A stretch of DNA of 64,000 nt, from assembly GCA_905221605.1 (NCBI GenBank), contig CAJNDS010002212.1, forward strand, positions 227,501 through 291,500, in the 5' to 3' direction. The stretch is from Symbiodinium natans (Eukaryota > Sar > Dinophyceae > Suessiales > Symbiodiniaceae). A program made the position numbers and the translations under genes. The notes below the pieces were generated by a model that saw nothing but the letters and a program-made list of their open reading frames with translations, was not told the DNA's origin and did no database searches. Positions 31,330 to 45,300 of the stretch are shown here, piece after piece. The stretch's first letter is position 1, and every line of letters starts with the position of its first letter.

Positions 31330-33360
31330 CAAAGACAACCGAAGCTGATTGGCATGATCGAACCTTCCTTCCACTGCCAAATGGCTACTCTTTTTGCAGG
31401 TGCTGTTAACGGAAGAAGGAAAAATCAAGCTCATTTGAAGCCCTGTGATGTTAAACCCGTTAACCCCAGAACCCCCACATTCGGCCGCCAAAACCCCATA
31501 AACCCTAAACCCTAAACCCTATACCCCAAGCTCGGCCGCGGGTGAGCCAGGGCCCGTTGCTCCTCTGGCTTTCCAAAGAGAACAATGGGCAGGAAGACCT
31601 GGGCTCACGAGCTCCTCAGGAGTCAAAGGAATGCCAGATCTAATCATCATAAAACCCAAGGGCTTCAGGGTTCTGGGGTCATATACCCTTATACTACTAT
31701 AATCCCTATTAGGGGTTTTGGGGTTTAGGGTTTAGAGGGTCGTAGACCCGAACCAAAAACCCTTTTGGGGTTTCATGTGGGGGTTTCCCGAACATAGGGG
31801 TACCCTTTTTGGGGGATCCCGTTTAAGGGGGATTCTATTCTACTTGGGGCAAAAAAGGGGGCACGGCTATGTTGGGCAATGCCCATGTGGTCCCCAGGTT
31901 TAGGGTTTAGGTTTAGGGTTTAGGGTTTAGGGTTTAGGATGTTGCAGAGAGCTGGATGCGACACTCTCGTGGCTGAGGCTCCCACGTCGGACAGGGCCTC
32001 TGCACGAAACCCTAACCCTAAACCCTAAACCCTAAACCCTAAACCCTAAACCGGTCCCTTTAGAACCTCGGGTTTCCAGGGTCCCTACTTGGAGGTTCAT
32101 GGTACTTGTAGCCGAATTCTACCTGCACTTGTATAACCCACATGTAAGCCCCTTAAGTGCCCCAAAATGGCGATAGTTGGGATATAATGTAGAAGTAGTA
32201 CACTTATAACTGAGTTAATAAGTACCATGAACCTCCAGAACCCTAAACCCTAAACCCTAGCCCTAAACCCTAAAACCACTCCCTGAACCCTTTCAGGGTT
32301 GCCAGCTGCAAGTAGCGCAAGCATACTCCATGTTGGCGCGCCCCCTTTTGATGCCTCGCCTCAAAGTCGGCAGCTCTCGGAACTGTGGTCCGTTTTTTTG
32401 GGGTTTAGGGTTTAGGGTTTAGGGTTTAGGGTTTAGGGTTTAGGGTTTTGCACAAGAAAGGGACCACAAAATAGAGAGGCCCCTCAACGTGGCCAAGCCT
32501 AAAGCCCGCGACGCAAATAAGCCCTTATATTCTAGCATTTATGCTGTTACATTTTTCTCTACGTTGCTGATGTACTATGGTATGCCATGGTATATCATGG
32601 TAAAAAAACTGTACTTAGGATGGTAGACTATGATCCATTCTTCAACCCAGTTGACTTAGTAAGTCCACTTCGTATCCTCCAGAAACCCTAGTGCAATCCC
32701 CATAACCCGCCTTACCAACCCAACTTACCAAGCCAAAAGGGCCACAAGTCAGCCCTAAACCCTAAACCCTAAACCCTAAACTCTAAACCCTAAACTCCAA
32801 ACCCTAGACCCTAAACCCTAACTAAGCCAAAAGGGCTTCCAACTAAAGACCTGAAAGTCGGCTCTCTATGCTCGACTACGGCCCGACTTGCCTTTTAGGG
32901 TTTGGGGTTTAGGGTTTAACCAGGGTTTAGAGTTTAGGGCTTGGGGTCTAGGGTTTAATCAGGGTTTAGGGGCTGGGGTTTAGGGACGTCCCGCAGGTCC
33001 TGAACTGCAGGAAGATCTTGCGCGACTCCTGCAGTGTGTGCAGCGTATGTGCCGACATGTCTCTCTAGAAACCTCATGGCCACCATGACTCCCACTCAGA
33101 CTGCCCTCTGCTCCCTACCAAACCGAAACCCTTTGCCCTTTACCTTTTAAACCTCGAAACCCATTAGCTCCATGCAGGCACAGACGTCAACATCCAGTTC
33201 AAGTCAAGATGCTTTTGATAAAGAGACATACCCTATAGGATCCCAATCCTTACAGCCCCAAACCCGACCTACGATACACCCGCCCTCCACCTAAACCCTA
33301 AACCCTGAACCCTGAACCCTAAACCCTAAACCCTAAACCCTAAACCCTAAACCCCAAACC
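31330..33360. other. Repeats with unlinked coding-like islands
   Basis: A plus-strand acceptor GGCTACTCTTTTTGCAG at 31400 precedes VLLTEEGKIKLI and a stop (31401-31439). The 31951-32010 island is open on both strands; the minus reading is LSDVGASATRVSHPALC. Around 32990-33045 the minus strand reads ESRKIFLQFRTCGTS after CTGCAG. The rest is telomeric tracts (31895-31940, 32007-32052, 32398-32445, 32757-32820, 33292-33366) and degenerate repeat. Confidence 0.45.
32086..32238. mobile_element. MITE family F1
   Basis: TACTTGGAGGTTCATGGTAC to AAGTACCATGAACCTCCAG. The right terminal AGTA is lost to a CCCTAAA tract. Confidence 0.9.
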
Positions 33361-33368
33361 CTAAACCT

Positions 33369-36300
33369 TCAGGGGTCTTGGGCCCCCTTCCGTGAAGTGA
33401 CCCAGGCCTGCAGCCGCTGCTGCGGCTGCTCCAGGCGGAGAACGAGGCCGAACTGCGCCAGGTAGGCCAGCTCGTCAAACTCGTTGCCCTTGCTCTTAGG
33501 GTTTAGGGTTTAGGGTTTAGGGTTTAGGGTTTAGGGTTTAGGGTTTAGGGTTTAGGGTTCAGGGTTCAGGGTTCAGGGTTTAGGTTTGGGGTTTGGGGTT
33601 TGGGGTTTAGGCTTTGGGTTTAAGGGGTCTGAGGTAGTTTAGCGGGTATAAGGAGGGGACCCCTAGAAGGGACCCTTACCTTGATTCCCTGGGATGATTC
33701 CCTTATATACCCCCAGCCGAAGGTCATTTCCCCCAGCGGCCAAACTCAACTTTACCACAATCCGGTTCGACATGTGTCTAACCTAAGTTTTGTGCTTCAT
33801 TTGGCCAGAAGCAACTTTACCCCAATCCGGCTTGACATGTATCTTGGAGCTCTCCAGCCAAAGGTCTTTGTCCCTTCGGGCACAAGCAACTTTACCCCAG
33901 TCCGGATATTTGTCTGACACAATTTTTCGTCGCCCGTTCTGCCAAAAAATGTTACCCCAATCCGGTTTGACATTTGTCTCTTGGGGATGCCCAACCAAAG
34001 GTCCTTTTAAAAGACTTTTACCCCAATCCGGTTTGACATGTGTCAAACCAAGTTCTGCTCCTCCGCTGTGCCAAAAAACAATGCTACCCCAATCCGGCTT
34101 GACATGTGTCTTGGGGATGCCCAACCAAAGGTCTTTTTTACCCCAATCCGCTTTGACATGTGACCCAAGTTCTGTTCCCCCGCTGTGCCAAAATCAATGT
34201 TACCCCAATCCGGCTTGACATGTGTCTTGGGGATGCCCAACCAAAGGTCTTTTTTACCCCAATCCGCTTTGACATGTGACCCAAGTTCTGTTCCCCCGCT
34301 GTGCCAAAATCAATGTTACCCCAATCCGGCTTGACATGTGTCTTGGGGATGCCCAACCAAAGGTCTTTTTTACCCCAATCCGCTTTGACATGTGACCCAA
34401 GTTCTGTTCCCCCGCTGTGCCAAAATCAATGTTACCCCAATCCGGCTTGACATGTGTCTTGGGGATGCCCAACCAAAGGTCTTTTTTACCCCAATCCACT
34501 TTGACATGCGACCCAAGTTCTGTTCCCCCGCTGTGCCAAAATCAATGTTACCCAATCCGGTTTGACATGTGTCTTGGGGATGCCCAACCCAGGTCTTTTT
34601 ACCCCAGTCCGGTTTGACATGTTTCTAACTGTCTACCGAAGTTCTGTTCCCCCGCTGTGCCAAAAACAATGTTACCCCAATCCGGCTTGACATGTGTCTT
34701 GGGGATGCCCAACCGCAGGTCTTCTTACCCCAATCCGGTTTGACATGTGTCTGACCCAAGTTCTGTTCCCCCGTTGTGCCAAAAACAATGTTACCTCAAT
34801 CCGGTTTGACATGTGTCTTGGTGATGCACAACCAAAGGTCTGTTTACCCCAATCCGCGTTGACATGAGTCTAACCCAAGTTCTGTTCCCCCGCTGTGCCA
34901 AAAACAATGTTACCCCGATCCGGTTTGTCATGTGTCTTGGGGATGCCCAACCAAAGGTCTTTCTTACTTCGGGCAAGAGCACCTTTACCCCAATCCGGAT
35001 CGGCATGTTTGTAACCCAAATTCTATTCCCCCGTTGTGCCACAAGCAATACCCCCTAAAGTCCCTTATAAGGGTCCCCGCTTTAGGCCCTTGCTCTTAGG
35101 GTACTTACATGGTCCCATACTATGGGCCCTGAAAAAGCGGATCCTTTACATACCCCTTATTTTCCGTATACAACCATTCAGGGCCCATGAAACTACCCTT
35201 AGACTTGATTCGGGCTTGGGGGCTGAGGAAGTAGGATTTCGGGGTTTACATGGGGAGCTGTTCCCCTTCGGGGTGGGGATGGGAGAGGGCAGGAATCGTG
35301 TTTCAAAATGCACACAGATCTGTGCTTGGACAGTGCTTCTGCGAGCAGCACCCCCGCCTGAACAAAGGTCTTGTAGAAGCGCTCCAGCTCTGCTCTGCCA
35401 CCTCTGACCAAGTCAACTTTCTGCTCCATGCAAGAAAGCCCCGAACCCCCCTAGCACTGAAGCCCATAAACACAGTACATTGGGATGTTCCCCCTTATAC
35501 AAACAGTCCTTAGTAGGGATTATCGTACCGCCGGTTGTTTTCCCAATTAAGGACTGTTAGTCTAAGGGGGAACATCCCAGCCTGCACCCCGGTGCCGTAC
35601 TTCAGTTCTTCATAGGGGATGCTTAGGGTTCTTGTGAAGATCTGTAAACCCTAAGCTCTAACTAAACCCTAAACCCCAGGCCCTAAATTCTAAACCCTCA
35701 ACCCCCCTAAAACCCCCAAACTCGGGATTATAGATCTAAACCCCTAAACCCTAAACCCTAAACCCCAAAAAGATCCCTAACTCTCGTCTAGGGCTGGCCT
35801 TGTAGGGTCAGCATTTAGGATTTTTTGACGAGAAAAAAACCCTAAGGGTTTTTAAACCCTAAATCCTAAATTTTCGGGTTTCTTTTAACCTTCAAAACCC
35901 TAAAACTGGCCTTGTAGGGGGTTTTTAAACCCTACATCCTACATATCGGGTTTCTTGTAACCTTCAAAACCCTCAAACTGGCCTTGTAGGGTCAGCTGCC
36001 TTGCTGCCAGGTGGGAGCGTATCTCGGCGATGCCCGGGCGGATGGTGGAGAAGGCTCCATCCTCCGTGCCTTTCTGGGGGGTTTAGGGTTTAGGGTTTAG
36101 GGTTTAGGGTTTAGGCTCAGACGTTGAGTCGGATTTTGCAGATTGATGTGAGCCATTGGCCCTGGCTGAGACCCTCACCAGCGTCCGAAACATATGCCCC
36201 CACAAAAAAGAAAAAAGAGGGGGGCCAAGAACCCTAAACCCTCAAACCTTAAATCCTAAATCCTCAACCTCTAGACCCTAAACCCTAAACCCTAAAACCC

Positions 36301-39300
36301 TAAACCCTAAACCCTAAACTTAACCTCTGGGGCTCCGACCGTGCCCCTGACAGAGAAGCTCATACTTCTGGCACCAGCTGCGAAAGCCGCAGTTGGCGTA
36401 GTGGAGCACCACCTCGCTTTGCTTACTGTGGGCTTAGGAAAGTTTAGGGTTTAGAGTTCCGGGAATAGCGTTTGGGGTTTGGGGTTTAGGGGTTAGCAGG
36501 GAATGAGGGAATTAGGCCCTATATATACACTTCAAGAGATTGTATTGGGTACCTCATTCCCCCCATTCCCTACTAGCCAACAGCAAGTTTGCTAAGTTCA
36601 GTGCACCATTGTTGGGGTATTATTGAAGAAAGATCATTTTTGTTCCTTAGAGGGTTTAAGTATTCATACAAAAAATTGAATTTCAACCATGACCCAGTTC
36701 AGAGGGGGTTAGGGTTTTACTGGTGCGTTTTAGGGTTTACTGTCCCTCAGGGTCCGGCTGGTGCCCCTGGCCCCTTGCAGAGCAAGGTGTAGAGCGTCAT
36801 GCCTGGCAGAACAAGTTTAGGGTTTAGGGTTTAGTGTTTTAGGGTTTAGGGTTTAGGATTTAGTGTTTAGGGTTTAGGGCAGAACGTCAGGAGGTCGAAC
36901 CAGCTTCGTGCAAGCATCTACTGCAGCCCATTCATTTTGAGTCTGTCTTTGAGGATGCGTCCACGAAAGAATCCAAAAACCCTAAGCCCAAAAACCCTTG
37001 TCGCCTTGGCATATTGAGAACGTCGGGCAAGCCTTTATGAACCTCGTTACTCAGTACCCTGGGCCAGAAAAGGCTAACCCTTCAACTCTGGTAGGACTTT
37101 TTACCTCAAAAGGTTAAAGGATACCTGCTGGGCTACTAAGTGAGCCCAAACCCTAAACCTCTAAACCCTAAACCATGTGCGTACGCAGAAGCCGGCAGCA
37201 AACGGTGCCTCCATCCCGCAAGAAGCCATGAACTCCTTGATGCAGCATGGCACGATGCCCCACAGGGCCAAACATGCCCCTACTTCGTGAGCCCTAAACC
37301 CTAGCGCTAAACCCTAAACCCTAAACCCGAAAAGGCCCGTTACTTAAGGAATCAACGAAACGTGCATGAGGATCCGCATGGGGGTCCTGAAAAAGTGGGG
37401 ATCATACTTTATTTGGTTCGTTTACTAGCATAAGGGTCACACCGGATACACCGATTTTGGGACATACCCATATGTTTCGATTTTCCTAACAAGGTCCAAA
37501 GAACCGCTGGCTAAGCAGGGTTTAGTTGAAGCATGGTATTGTGGGCGCGTACTGTAACAGGGGTGGAGCTGAGTATAGCGCAGGATCATGAGCCCTATTT
37601 TGCCCAATGAAGTCCTATCCATACACCGCCAAGCAAAGCTGTAGCTTGAGTTGTCCCTTGATACTAACAGTCCTTAATCGGGATTCTAGTACCCGCCATT
37701 AGACTCCCTATTAAGGAGCTGTTGGTATAAGGGGAACATCCCAAGCTGTAGCATACAAATCCTGAGCTTGACACCTGCAGGGATAGGTGGCAGCTCACCT
37801 CTTGGACCGATACTGGTCCTGGGCAAGGCACCGAATGGCAAGTCCTAGTCCTAGTGAGCCCTGGTAAGCCCTCTAAGCCCATGTCAAGCCTCCCTTCTTC
37901 TTCCTCTTCTTTTTCTTCCTGGTCTACATATTAGTATTATTCCTCCTCCTCTTCGTCTTCTTCTTCTTCTCATTATCCTTATTCTTCTTCTTCTTTTTTC
38001 TTCTTTTTCTTCAGCTTCTTCTTCTTCTTCTTCTTCTTCTTCTTCTTCTTCTTCTTCTTCTTCCTCTGCGCGCTTGAGGCGCCCCCTCGCGCGGGAGCCT
38101 GGCCTCGACGGCCAAGCCCCTCTCTCTCTCTGTCCCTATGCATATATATATATATATACATATATTTATTTATTGATTTATACCTGTTTATTTTGTTTTT
38201 TATCTATCTATTTATTTATTTACTAAGTTGCTATTTCTATATCCAGATATGATATACATGTAGGGAGAGAGAGAGAGAGAGGCAGAGAGGGAGAGAGAGC
38301 GAGAAAGCAAACCGTGCACGACTCGAAGCCGTAAGAAACCGTAATAAAACTGAATAAATAAACCCTCCCAGGCCAAATTGCTAAACCCTAAGAAAAGCAA
38401 ACGGCATGGCTCACTGTGAAACTGAACATTCTGGGTCCTCACCGCACTCTTCCCGTTGGAGTAGGAATTGAAATATGCTGGGCCTTGGTGTTTGCCAGAG
38501 TGGGGGGGCTGGTTGGGGGGGGGGGGGGGGGGGGGGGGGCTCTTCAATAATGGATTCTGCAGTAGGGTGTGGGAGGGGGGGCGGCTTGTCCTGGTTCGGA
38601 ACAGCCGCCCGGTTCAAGAACAAACTCAGACACTCAGACACAGACAATGCGGCCGTGGCCCATAGCAGCTTTCATCGTCGCTGGAGTCATCTGCCGAGGC
38701 CTTCAAAGAACTCAGGACGACGCGGGGTCCAGCCCCTTCAAATGACAACCACAAACCCCCAACTCAGGAATATGTCACTGTGAACTTGAGGTATCCCTGA
38801 AATCCTAAACCCTTAAACCCCCGGCGAGGACGCGCGCCTGCGGCTGTTCCACTGGACTGAGCTTCACCTGCCAGTGACGCAAAATCCCCATGTAGGTTTG
38901 GGGCTTAGAATCTGGGGTTCGGGCTTGTATAAACCCAAAACTTGAAAACAAATGCAAAATGCCAATGCGTACTAGACAGGGCCCCATGTTAACTGGCTGC
39001 TCTTGCCTTCAACTGCTCGAGGACGGGGGTCCGCTTTGCAGCCTCGGTGGAGCCAGTGACGAAGCCGTGCTCTCTCTAAGCCACATCTCTCCCAGAATGG
39101 CCCAACACCAACTTGACTAAGAACACACTCCTTCCCTCAATCAGGATCCCAGTACAGCTTAATTAAGGTTTAGGGTTGAGGGTTTAGGGTTTAGGGTTTA
39201 CGGTTTACGGTTTAGGTTTAGGGTTATCCGGTTCTCCTCTCTTAGTTGTGGGCCTTTGGGGCCCTTTTGGGTTCAGGATCGCCAACACGGACTTGAGCTC

Positions 39301-42300
39301 CGGTCGATGTCATGCATGGCGGAAAGCAGCCTCCGCAAAGCATGCCGCTCCTCCACGGAAGGGCGATGGAAGGCGAACTGCTGCGTAGACTTTCCCGGAT
39401 TCCAGAAACGTGTACTCAAGGGACAGAAGTAAGCGTACTATACTCACCTTAGAACCTTGATAAAAATCTGCTTTTGATTATTCCCTTGAAGGGGCTATAG
39501 ACTATAGACGATTGGGATCCTAACCATGTTTCAAGGAAGATTCATTAGCAGTTCTTTGATTCCTCTGGCTCCCTCTCGTCATAGGATGGCCCTTAAAACC
39601 GTCTGCAGGATATTCCTAAGTCTGATCCTCTTATACCCTATAAAGGAAAAATATGTGAAATTTTCCAAAAGGGTACCTTAGCATCTCTCCTTGCGCGGGA
39701 GTCTCTTGAAGCTGTGCGGATGGCCACCGGGGACGGCGTCGGCATGCTGGCGAGCGAAGAGGTCCTGCCAAACACCCGCACGTGCTCCGAGGCGCTGCTG
39801 CTGAGGTACGTTTCGGTTTAGGGTTTAGGGTTTAGGGTTCAGGGTTCAGGGTTTAGGGTTTAGGGTTTAGGGTTTAGGGTTTAGGGTTTAGGGTTTAGGG
39901 TTTAGGGTTTAGGGGTTAGGGGTTTAGGGGTTTAGGGGTTTAGGGGTTTAGGGGTTTAGGGGTTTAGGGGTTTAGGGGTTTAGGGTTTAGGGGTTTAGGG
40001 GTTTAGGGTTTAGGGTTTCGGGGTCGAGTGAAGACCTTCCAGGATGGGCCATACTACCCTATACCCCCCCCCCCCCAAAAGGGCTCTTTATAGGGTTTAT
40101 TCTGGGGATTCTCAAGCCTAATAGCCCATCCTGGTTGCTGCCCTAAGACACGGAGAACAAAAAAAACAGGGCTAAACTTAGCATGAGGGACCTTGCTTCC
40201 CAAAAAAAAGCCCAAAAACAGGAAGGCTAAGCTTATAGCATGGGGATGCAGTAGGGCACAGGTTTGCTTCTCGAAGCCGAGTTGGTCCGGCTCGAACTCT
40301 TCATCCTCTTCAGCCACCTCCCCGGAGGACAGGATGCGCGGCTCCACGCCAAGCTCCTGCGCAAGAAAGCAGGAGGGGGAATAAGCCCTAGACCCTAGAC
40401 CCTAGACCCTAAACCCTATAGACCCTAGACCCTAAACCCTAAACCCTAAACCCTAGACCCTAAACCCTAAACCCTGAACCCTAAACCCTAAACCCTAAAC
40501 CCACGTCCTCCAGCAGCATGGGGTTCATCTTGAAGAGACTGACTTCCTGTACTTGGGCTCAGGCGTGAAGTGCCCCCCCGGAGCAGGACAGACAAGCAAA
40601 TTGCAGGAATGCGGCTCTTTGCTGTTGACTCTACATTGACGCATGAGCCGAAATAACGAAATAACGCAAACGTGTGGCATATGCATATGTATAGATGGAT
40701 AGATAGATAGGTAGATAGATAGATAAATAGATAAATAAAAGATAGATAGATAGATAGGTGGCTCAATGTAAGCATGTATGTATTCGCCCGCAGTGGGCAC
40801 GTCCTTGGCCGCTTGCACTTCTATTGATTCAGGGACAACCTGAAACCCTAGCGCGACACAACCTCCCCTCCAAAACCCAACCTGAAACCCCCAAACCCCC
40901 AAACCCCCAAACCCCCAAACCCCCAAACCCCCAAACCCCCAAAGCCGTAAGCCGTAAGCCGTAAGCCCTAAGCCCTAAACCTTAAACAAAATCGGAAGCG
41001 GGGCGCCACCACCGTGAGGGGCCTCGAACGGGTTCTCCACTTCCAGGCTTTCCGCTGCGGCTTCCAGGTTCGCAAAACGAACGGAGGTAAAATGAAGCGG
41101 AACCTGCCACAATGAATTTAGGGTTTTAGGGTTTAGGGTTTAGGGTTTATAGGGTTTAGGGTTTAGGGCTTAGGGTTGTTCCAGTTCGAGGTTGAGCGAA
41201 CAAGCAACTCAAGCTTGTCGGGCTTCTCTCTTGCTAGATCCTAATCGGTACTTCGGGAGTTAGGTACCTCACATCGCCCATCTGAACCCTCTATAAAGTA
41301 GTGTACAGGGTACCTAAACAACTCTCCTGAATTCTTGACTCCGAAACATGGAAACCCTAAACCCTAAACCCAAACCGAAACCCAAAAGGCTGTAATCGCA
41401 CGGGGGGTGGTTTTGTTAGCCCTTCCGGAGGGCTCTTTCACGGCATATGGAGTTTAGGATTTAGGGTTCAGAGTTTAGGGACCATAAAAACCGCTTACAG
41501 CCCCAGAACCCATATTGAGGCACCCCCACCTAGGAAACTGCCTTCCTGAAGTTGCGCTTACGTATGGTTTAGGGTTACTATCCTCCATGTCATTCCGCGG
41601 ATGCTGACGTTAGAGTACGAGGTCCACTGAGCTTTGACTACTATTTGCTTAAGAACCCCAAAAGAAGAGAAAAAATGAAAATCCCTATATTACCCTTAAC
41701 AAGGAAGATTGTTGTTTCTATATTTTTTGGGGGTTCTTAGGCAATGAGTAGATGATGCTTGATGATCCAGGATCACAGGGACCTTCAGGGATTGGGGACG
41801 GCCCCAAGGATGCCGAGGTGAGGGGGGGGGGGGGAGGGGGGTGATGGGTTTAGGGTTTAGGGTTTAGGGTTCAGGGTTCAGGGTTTAGGGGTTAGGGTCC
41901 TACAACCTAAAGTGCTGCTCCCAGTGGCCAGTTCCCCAAAATGCGATCCCTGTTGCGGCACCCGAAAAAAATCAACGAGCCTTGCGCATAAAAAAGGTAG
42001 ACCCTGAACCTCTAGACCCCTACTCCTGAAGCCTTAAACCACAAACTCGCTGGAACATGCTAGCGTCTCAGGAACTCTCTGGAAGGTTCAACACAAACAA
42101 GCGTCCATAGCCTAACTTCCTGAAACCCTAAACCCTAATTCACAAACCCTACACCCTAAACCCTATACCCTACACCCAAAACCCTAAACCCTAACCCCCG
42201 CTGAAATGGTACACTTCCCAGGTGTGTGCTCTCATGGGCACCCATGCTATGGGCCTCCGCAAAGAACCTCCGGGCGTCTGCATGCCGCTCCTGAACTGGC

Positions 42301-45300
42301 ACCAGACGGGGCTTAGGGTTTAGGGTTTAGGGTTTAGGGTTTCAGGGCCCGATTCACCCGTACCAGGGTTTAGGGTTTAGGGTTTGGGGCTTAGGGCTTA
42401 GGATCGTCTAAAAAAAGTAGGTCCTTTGCTTCCTGCAACTTTTGTTCAGCTACTGGGCTTACACGAAAGACATTTTGGTCATCTGGTCATCTGATGCAAG
42501 AGCGGCTATGACAAACACTTTTTGTTAACGATGATTTTGGTGATCTAGAGTCTGAACCCAAATCCAGGGCGCAGTAGGCCCTGGGCCCTGTACCCTAAAC
42601 CCTGGGCCCTGAACTTTAAACCCTTGCCGAGTGACCGAAAAGCCACTGGTGCCCACTGACCGCAAACAAAAGGAAGAAAACGCCGGGGCCCATTGACCGA
42701 AACTTGAAGAAACATTATGCTACTAGGTGGGTTTAGGCTTTGGGTGTAGGGTTTAGGACTAAAGTACCGTACAATATGGCCCTTTAGTGTGCGAAGGATA
42801 TCGAAGGATCATGTATGGCTTTCCTGGTCAGACCTCAGTCAGATTAACGATGGCCCTGGGGTGAACCCTAAACCCTAAACCCTAGTACCCGGATCCTTCG
42901 AATTCAAGGTTGGTCCACTTCTTAACTAAGGTCTTTTGAAGGATAGGATCCCGAGGATAAACCTTCTAAATCCAAAACCCTTTCCTTAACCAAAGAACCC
43001 GTAACCCCTAAACCCCAAAACCCCGAACCCCAAACCCCAAACCCTAAACCCTAAACCCCTATAAACCCTAAACCCTAAAACCCTCCAAACCATAGAGTAC
43101 AGCTCGGAGCAGCGCCATGCCTGGTCGGGGAAGAAGAGGATCTCATCTGCATCGACGTGGAGCAGCCTGGGGGCGTAGAGGCTGGTTCAGGGGTCTTTGG
43201 GTAACCCTCAATCCTAAACCCTAGCCCTAAACCCTAAACCCTAAACCCTAAACCCTAAACCCTAAACCCTCAACCCTCAACCCTAAACCCTAAACCCTAA
43301 ACCCTAAACCCTGAACCCTAGCCCTAAGGGGTTGGAGTTCAGGGTGTGGGGGAAAGTCTAGGGGACGAGGAAGGTTGAGGGAGGAAAGTTTGGGGCATTT
43401 GTTTATGATTCCTAAACCCTAAGCCTCAGATCTTCTCATGCCTGGTATAAAGGCATAAAGGGCGTTTACGACCTGTAACAACTCCCAGCTCGGGACAATC
43501 GAAGAATTATGATTTGGCAGGAACCAAACCCTAACCCTAACCCCTCAACCCTGGGGCTGTGTGTGCACCTGCTTGCTCAGGTCCAGGCCACTCATATCCC
43601 TCGCTTTGTGCTTGGAACAAGGCGTCTTCTATGCAAAGCATCTGGCGAGCCTGCCAAGCAGTAGCTAAACCTTGCACATTGAGGCTGAGACCTTTGCAGG
43701 CATCTCGTGGCGCACTGAAGCTCACGTCACATGAGTGGACAACAGCCGGGGTCAGGAGTGTGCGATGGCTTTGAGCTCAAACGGTCTCAAATACGAGGAT
43801 TCCTGAACATCCTTGATGTTGGCATCCAAGTGGGCGGTCTCACCTTGAGGGACAAAATGCATTCGTGATCGCGCTGTGTGTGAGGCTTCAGCTCGGCACA
43901 AAACTGATGTCTTAGCACCCGACGGTACAGCTCAAGGGCCTCATCCTCACGTAGGTAGTATCTTGAGCTCCTGAAACCGTGCTGAGATTGGCCTGCCATG
44001 AATTGAGAACCATATCTTCTGCTGTTAATTTTGCGCATGATTACTCGAATTCATAGTACAATGATTCTTCCTGCTATTGATACTAATACATGGTCAAGGC
44101 CGCATACAACAAACAAATGATGTCCTCCGCACCTCGCTCCACCATGCCTGCAAAAGAACGTGTGACGTTTAGGGTTTAGGGTTTAGGGTTTAGGGTTTAG
44201 GGTTTAGGGTTTAGGGTTTAGGGTTCAGGGTTACAACAAGCCGGCCAATGCTGGCCGAGCACGGGAGCCTGACTTATTGCCCACACAAGTCTCCATTGCA
44301 ATCCCCCCACTCAACCGCAAAAGCCCGAACACTTCCTCTCTGGGTGATTGCAAAATGAACGCCCTGAACCCTGAACCCTAAAGTACCCTAAATGCTCATT
44401 CCTACAAAATGACGCAGGGCTTCTTTACATTACTGTTTTTTGCCGAGTGTATATAAGGTTCCTTCTTAATATTGGTGACTGTATATGTTGGGTGTCCTTT
44501 TGGGGGTACAAGAAATTTAATTTGAAAAAACTGTTTCACATGAGCCCCAAACCCTAAGCCCTAAACCCTAAACTCTAAACCCTAAACCCGCCACCCGAAA
44601 CCCTAAACCCTAAACCCTAACTACCCGGCACCTCGGTACAGCGAATGGCGACCGCCCGGCAGAGCATCCCCGCCGGCCTGGACCCGCATTGGGGGGGGGG
44701 GGGGGGGAGGGCTTTAGGGTTAAGGGTTAAGGGTTTAGGGTTTAGGGCTTAGGGCTTAGGGTGGTAAGGTCTACCTGAAGGCTCCAACGTATCCAACATA
44801 GCTCCTTTTTGGGTTGGTCGTAAGGGATTCTAGTATACTACCCCAAAGAGGTACTACATAGGAGCCTTTAGGTATACACTTTTTCTTCGCAGCCACAATA
44901 AACAGCGAATAGCAAGCCGCACGGTTCATACAGTCCAAGCAATCAGTTCAAAGGGTCGACGAAAAATCTGGACAGCACTTAGGCCGAATCGGTCACCAGA
45001 ACGGCTGAATCAGAAACCCGGACGGAATCGGAAACCGAGACAGGAAAATCGGAAACCAGGAAACGGATGATTCGGAAACTGGCAAAAGGCTGATTCGGAA
45101 ACCGCCAAACGGCTGATTCGGAAACCGGGAAACTGGTTCGGAAAACCGGCAAAAAGGATGATTCGTAAACCGGCAAGCGGATCAGTAACTGGGAAAAGAC
45201 TGAATCGGAAACCAGTAAACGGATGAGCCCGGGAAGCCATCACTTTGAAGTTGCAAAAGTGAGCTTGATTTGCAAAAGCCCAAAACCCTAAACCCGTAAC

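Noticed and set aside
33748-35050. Repeat-spacer-repeat pattern resembling a CRISPR array
   Set aside because: The spacers are themselves repeated in two alternating types, the period is 58/116 bp, there are no cas genes, and the region lies in an intron of a eukaryotic gene. It is a satellite.
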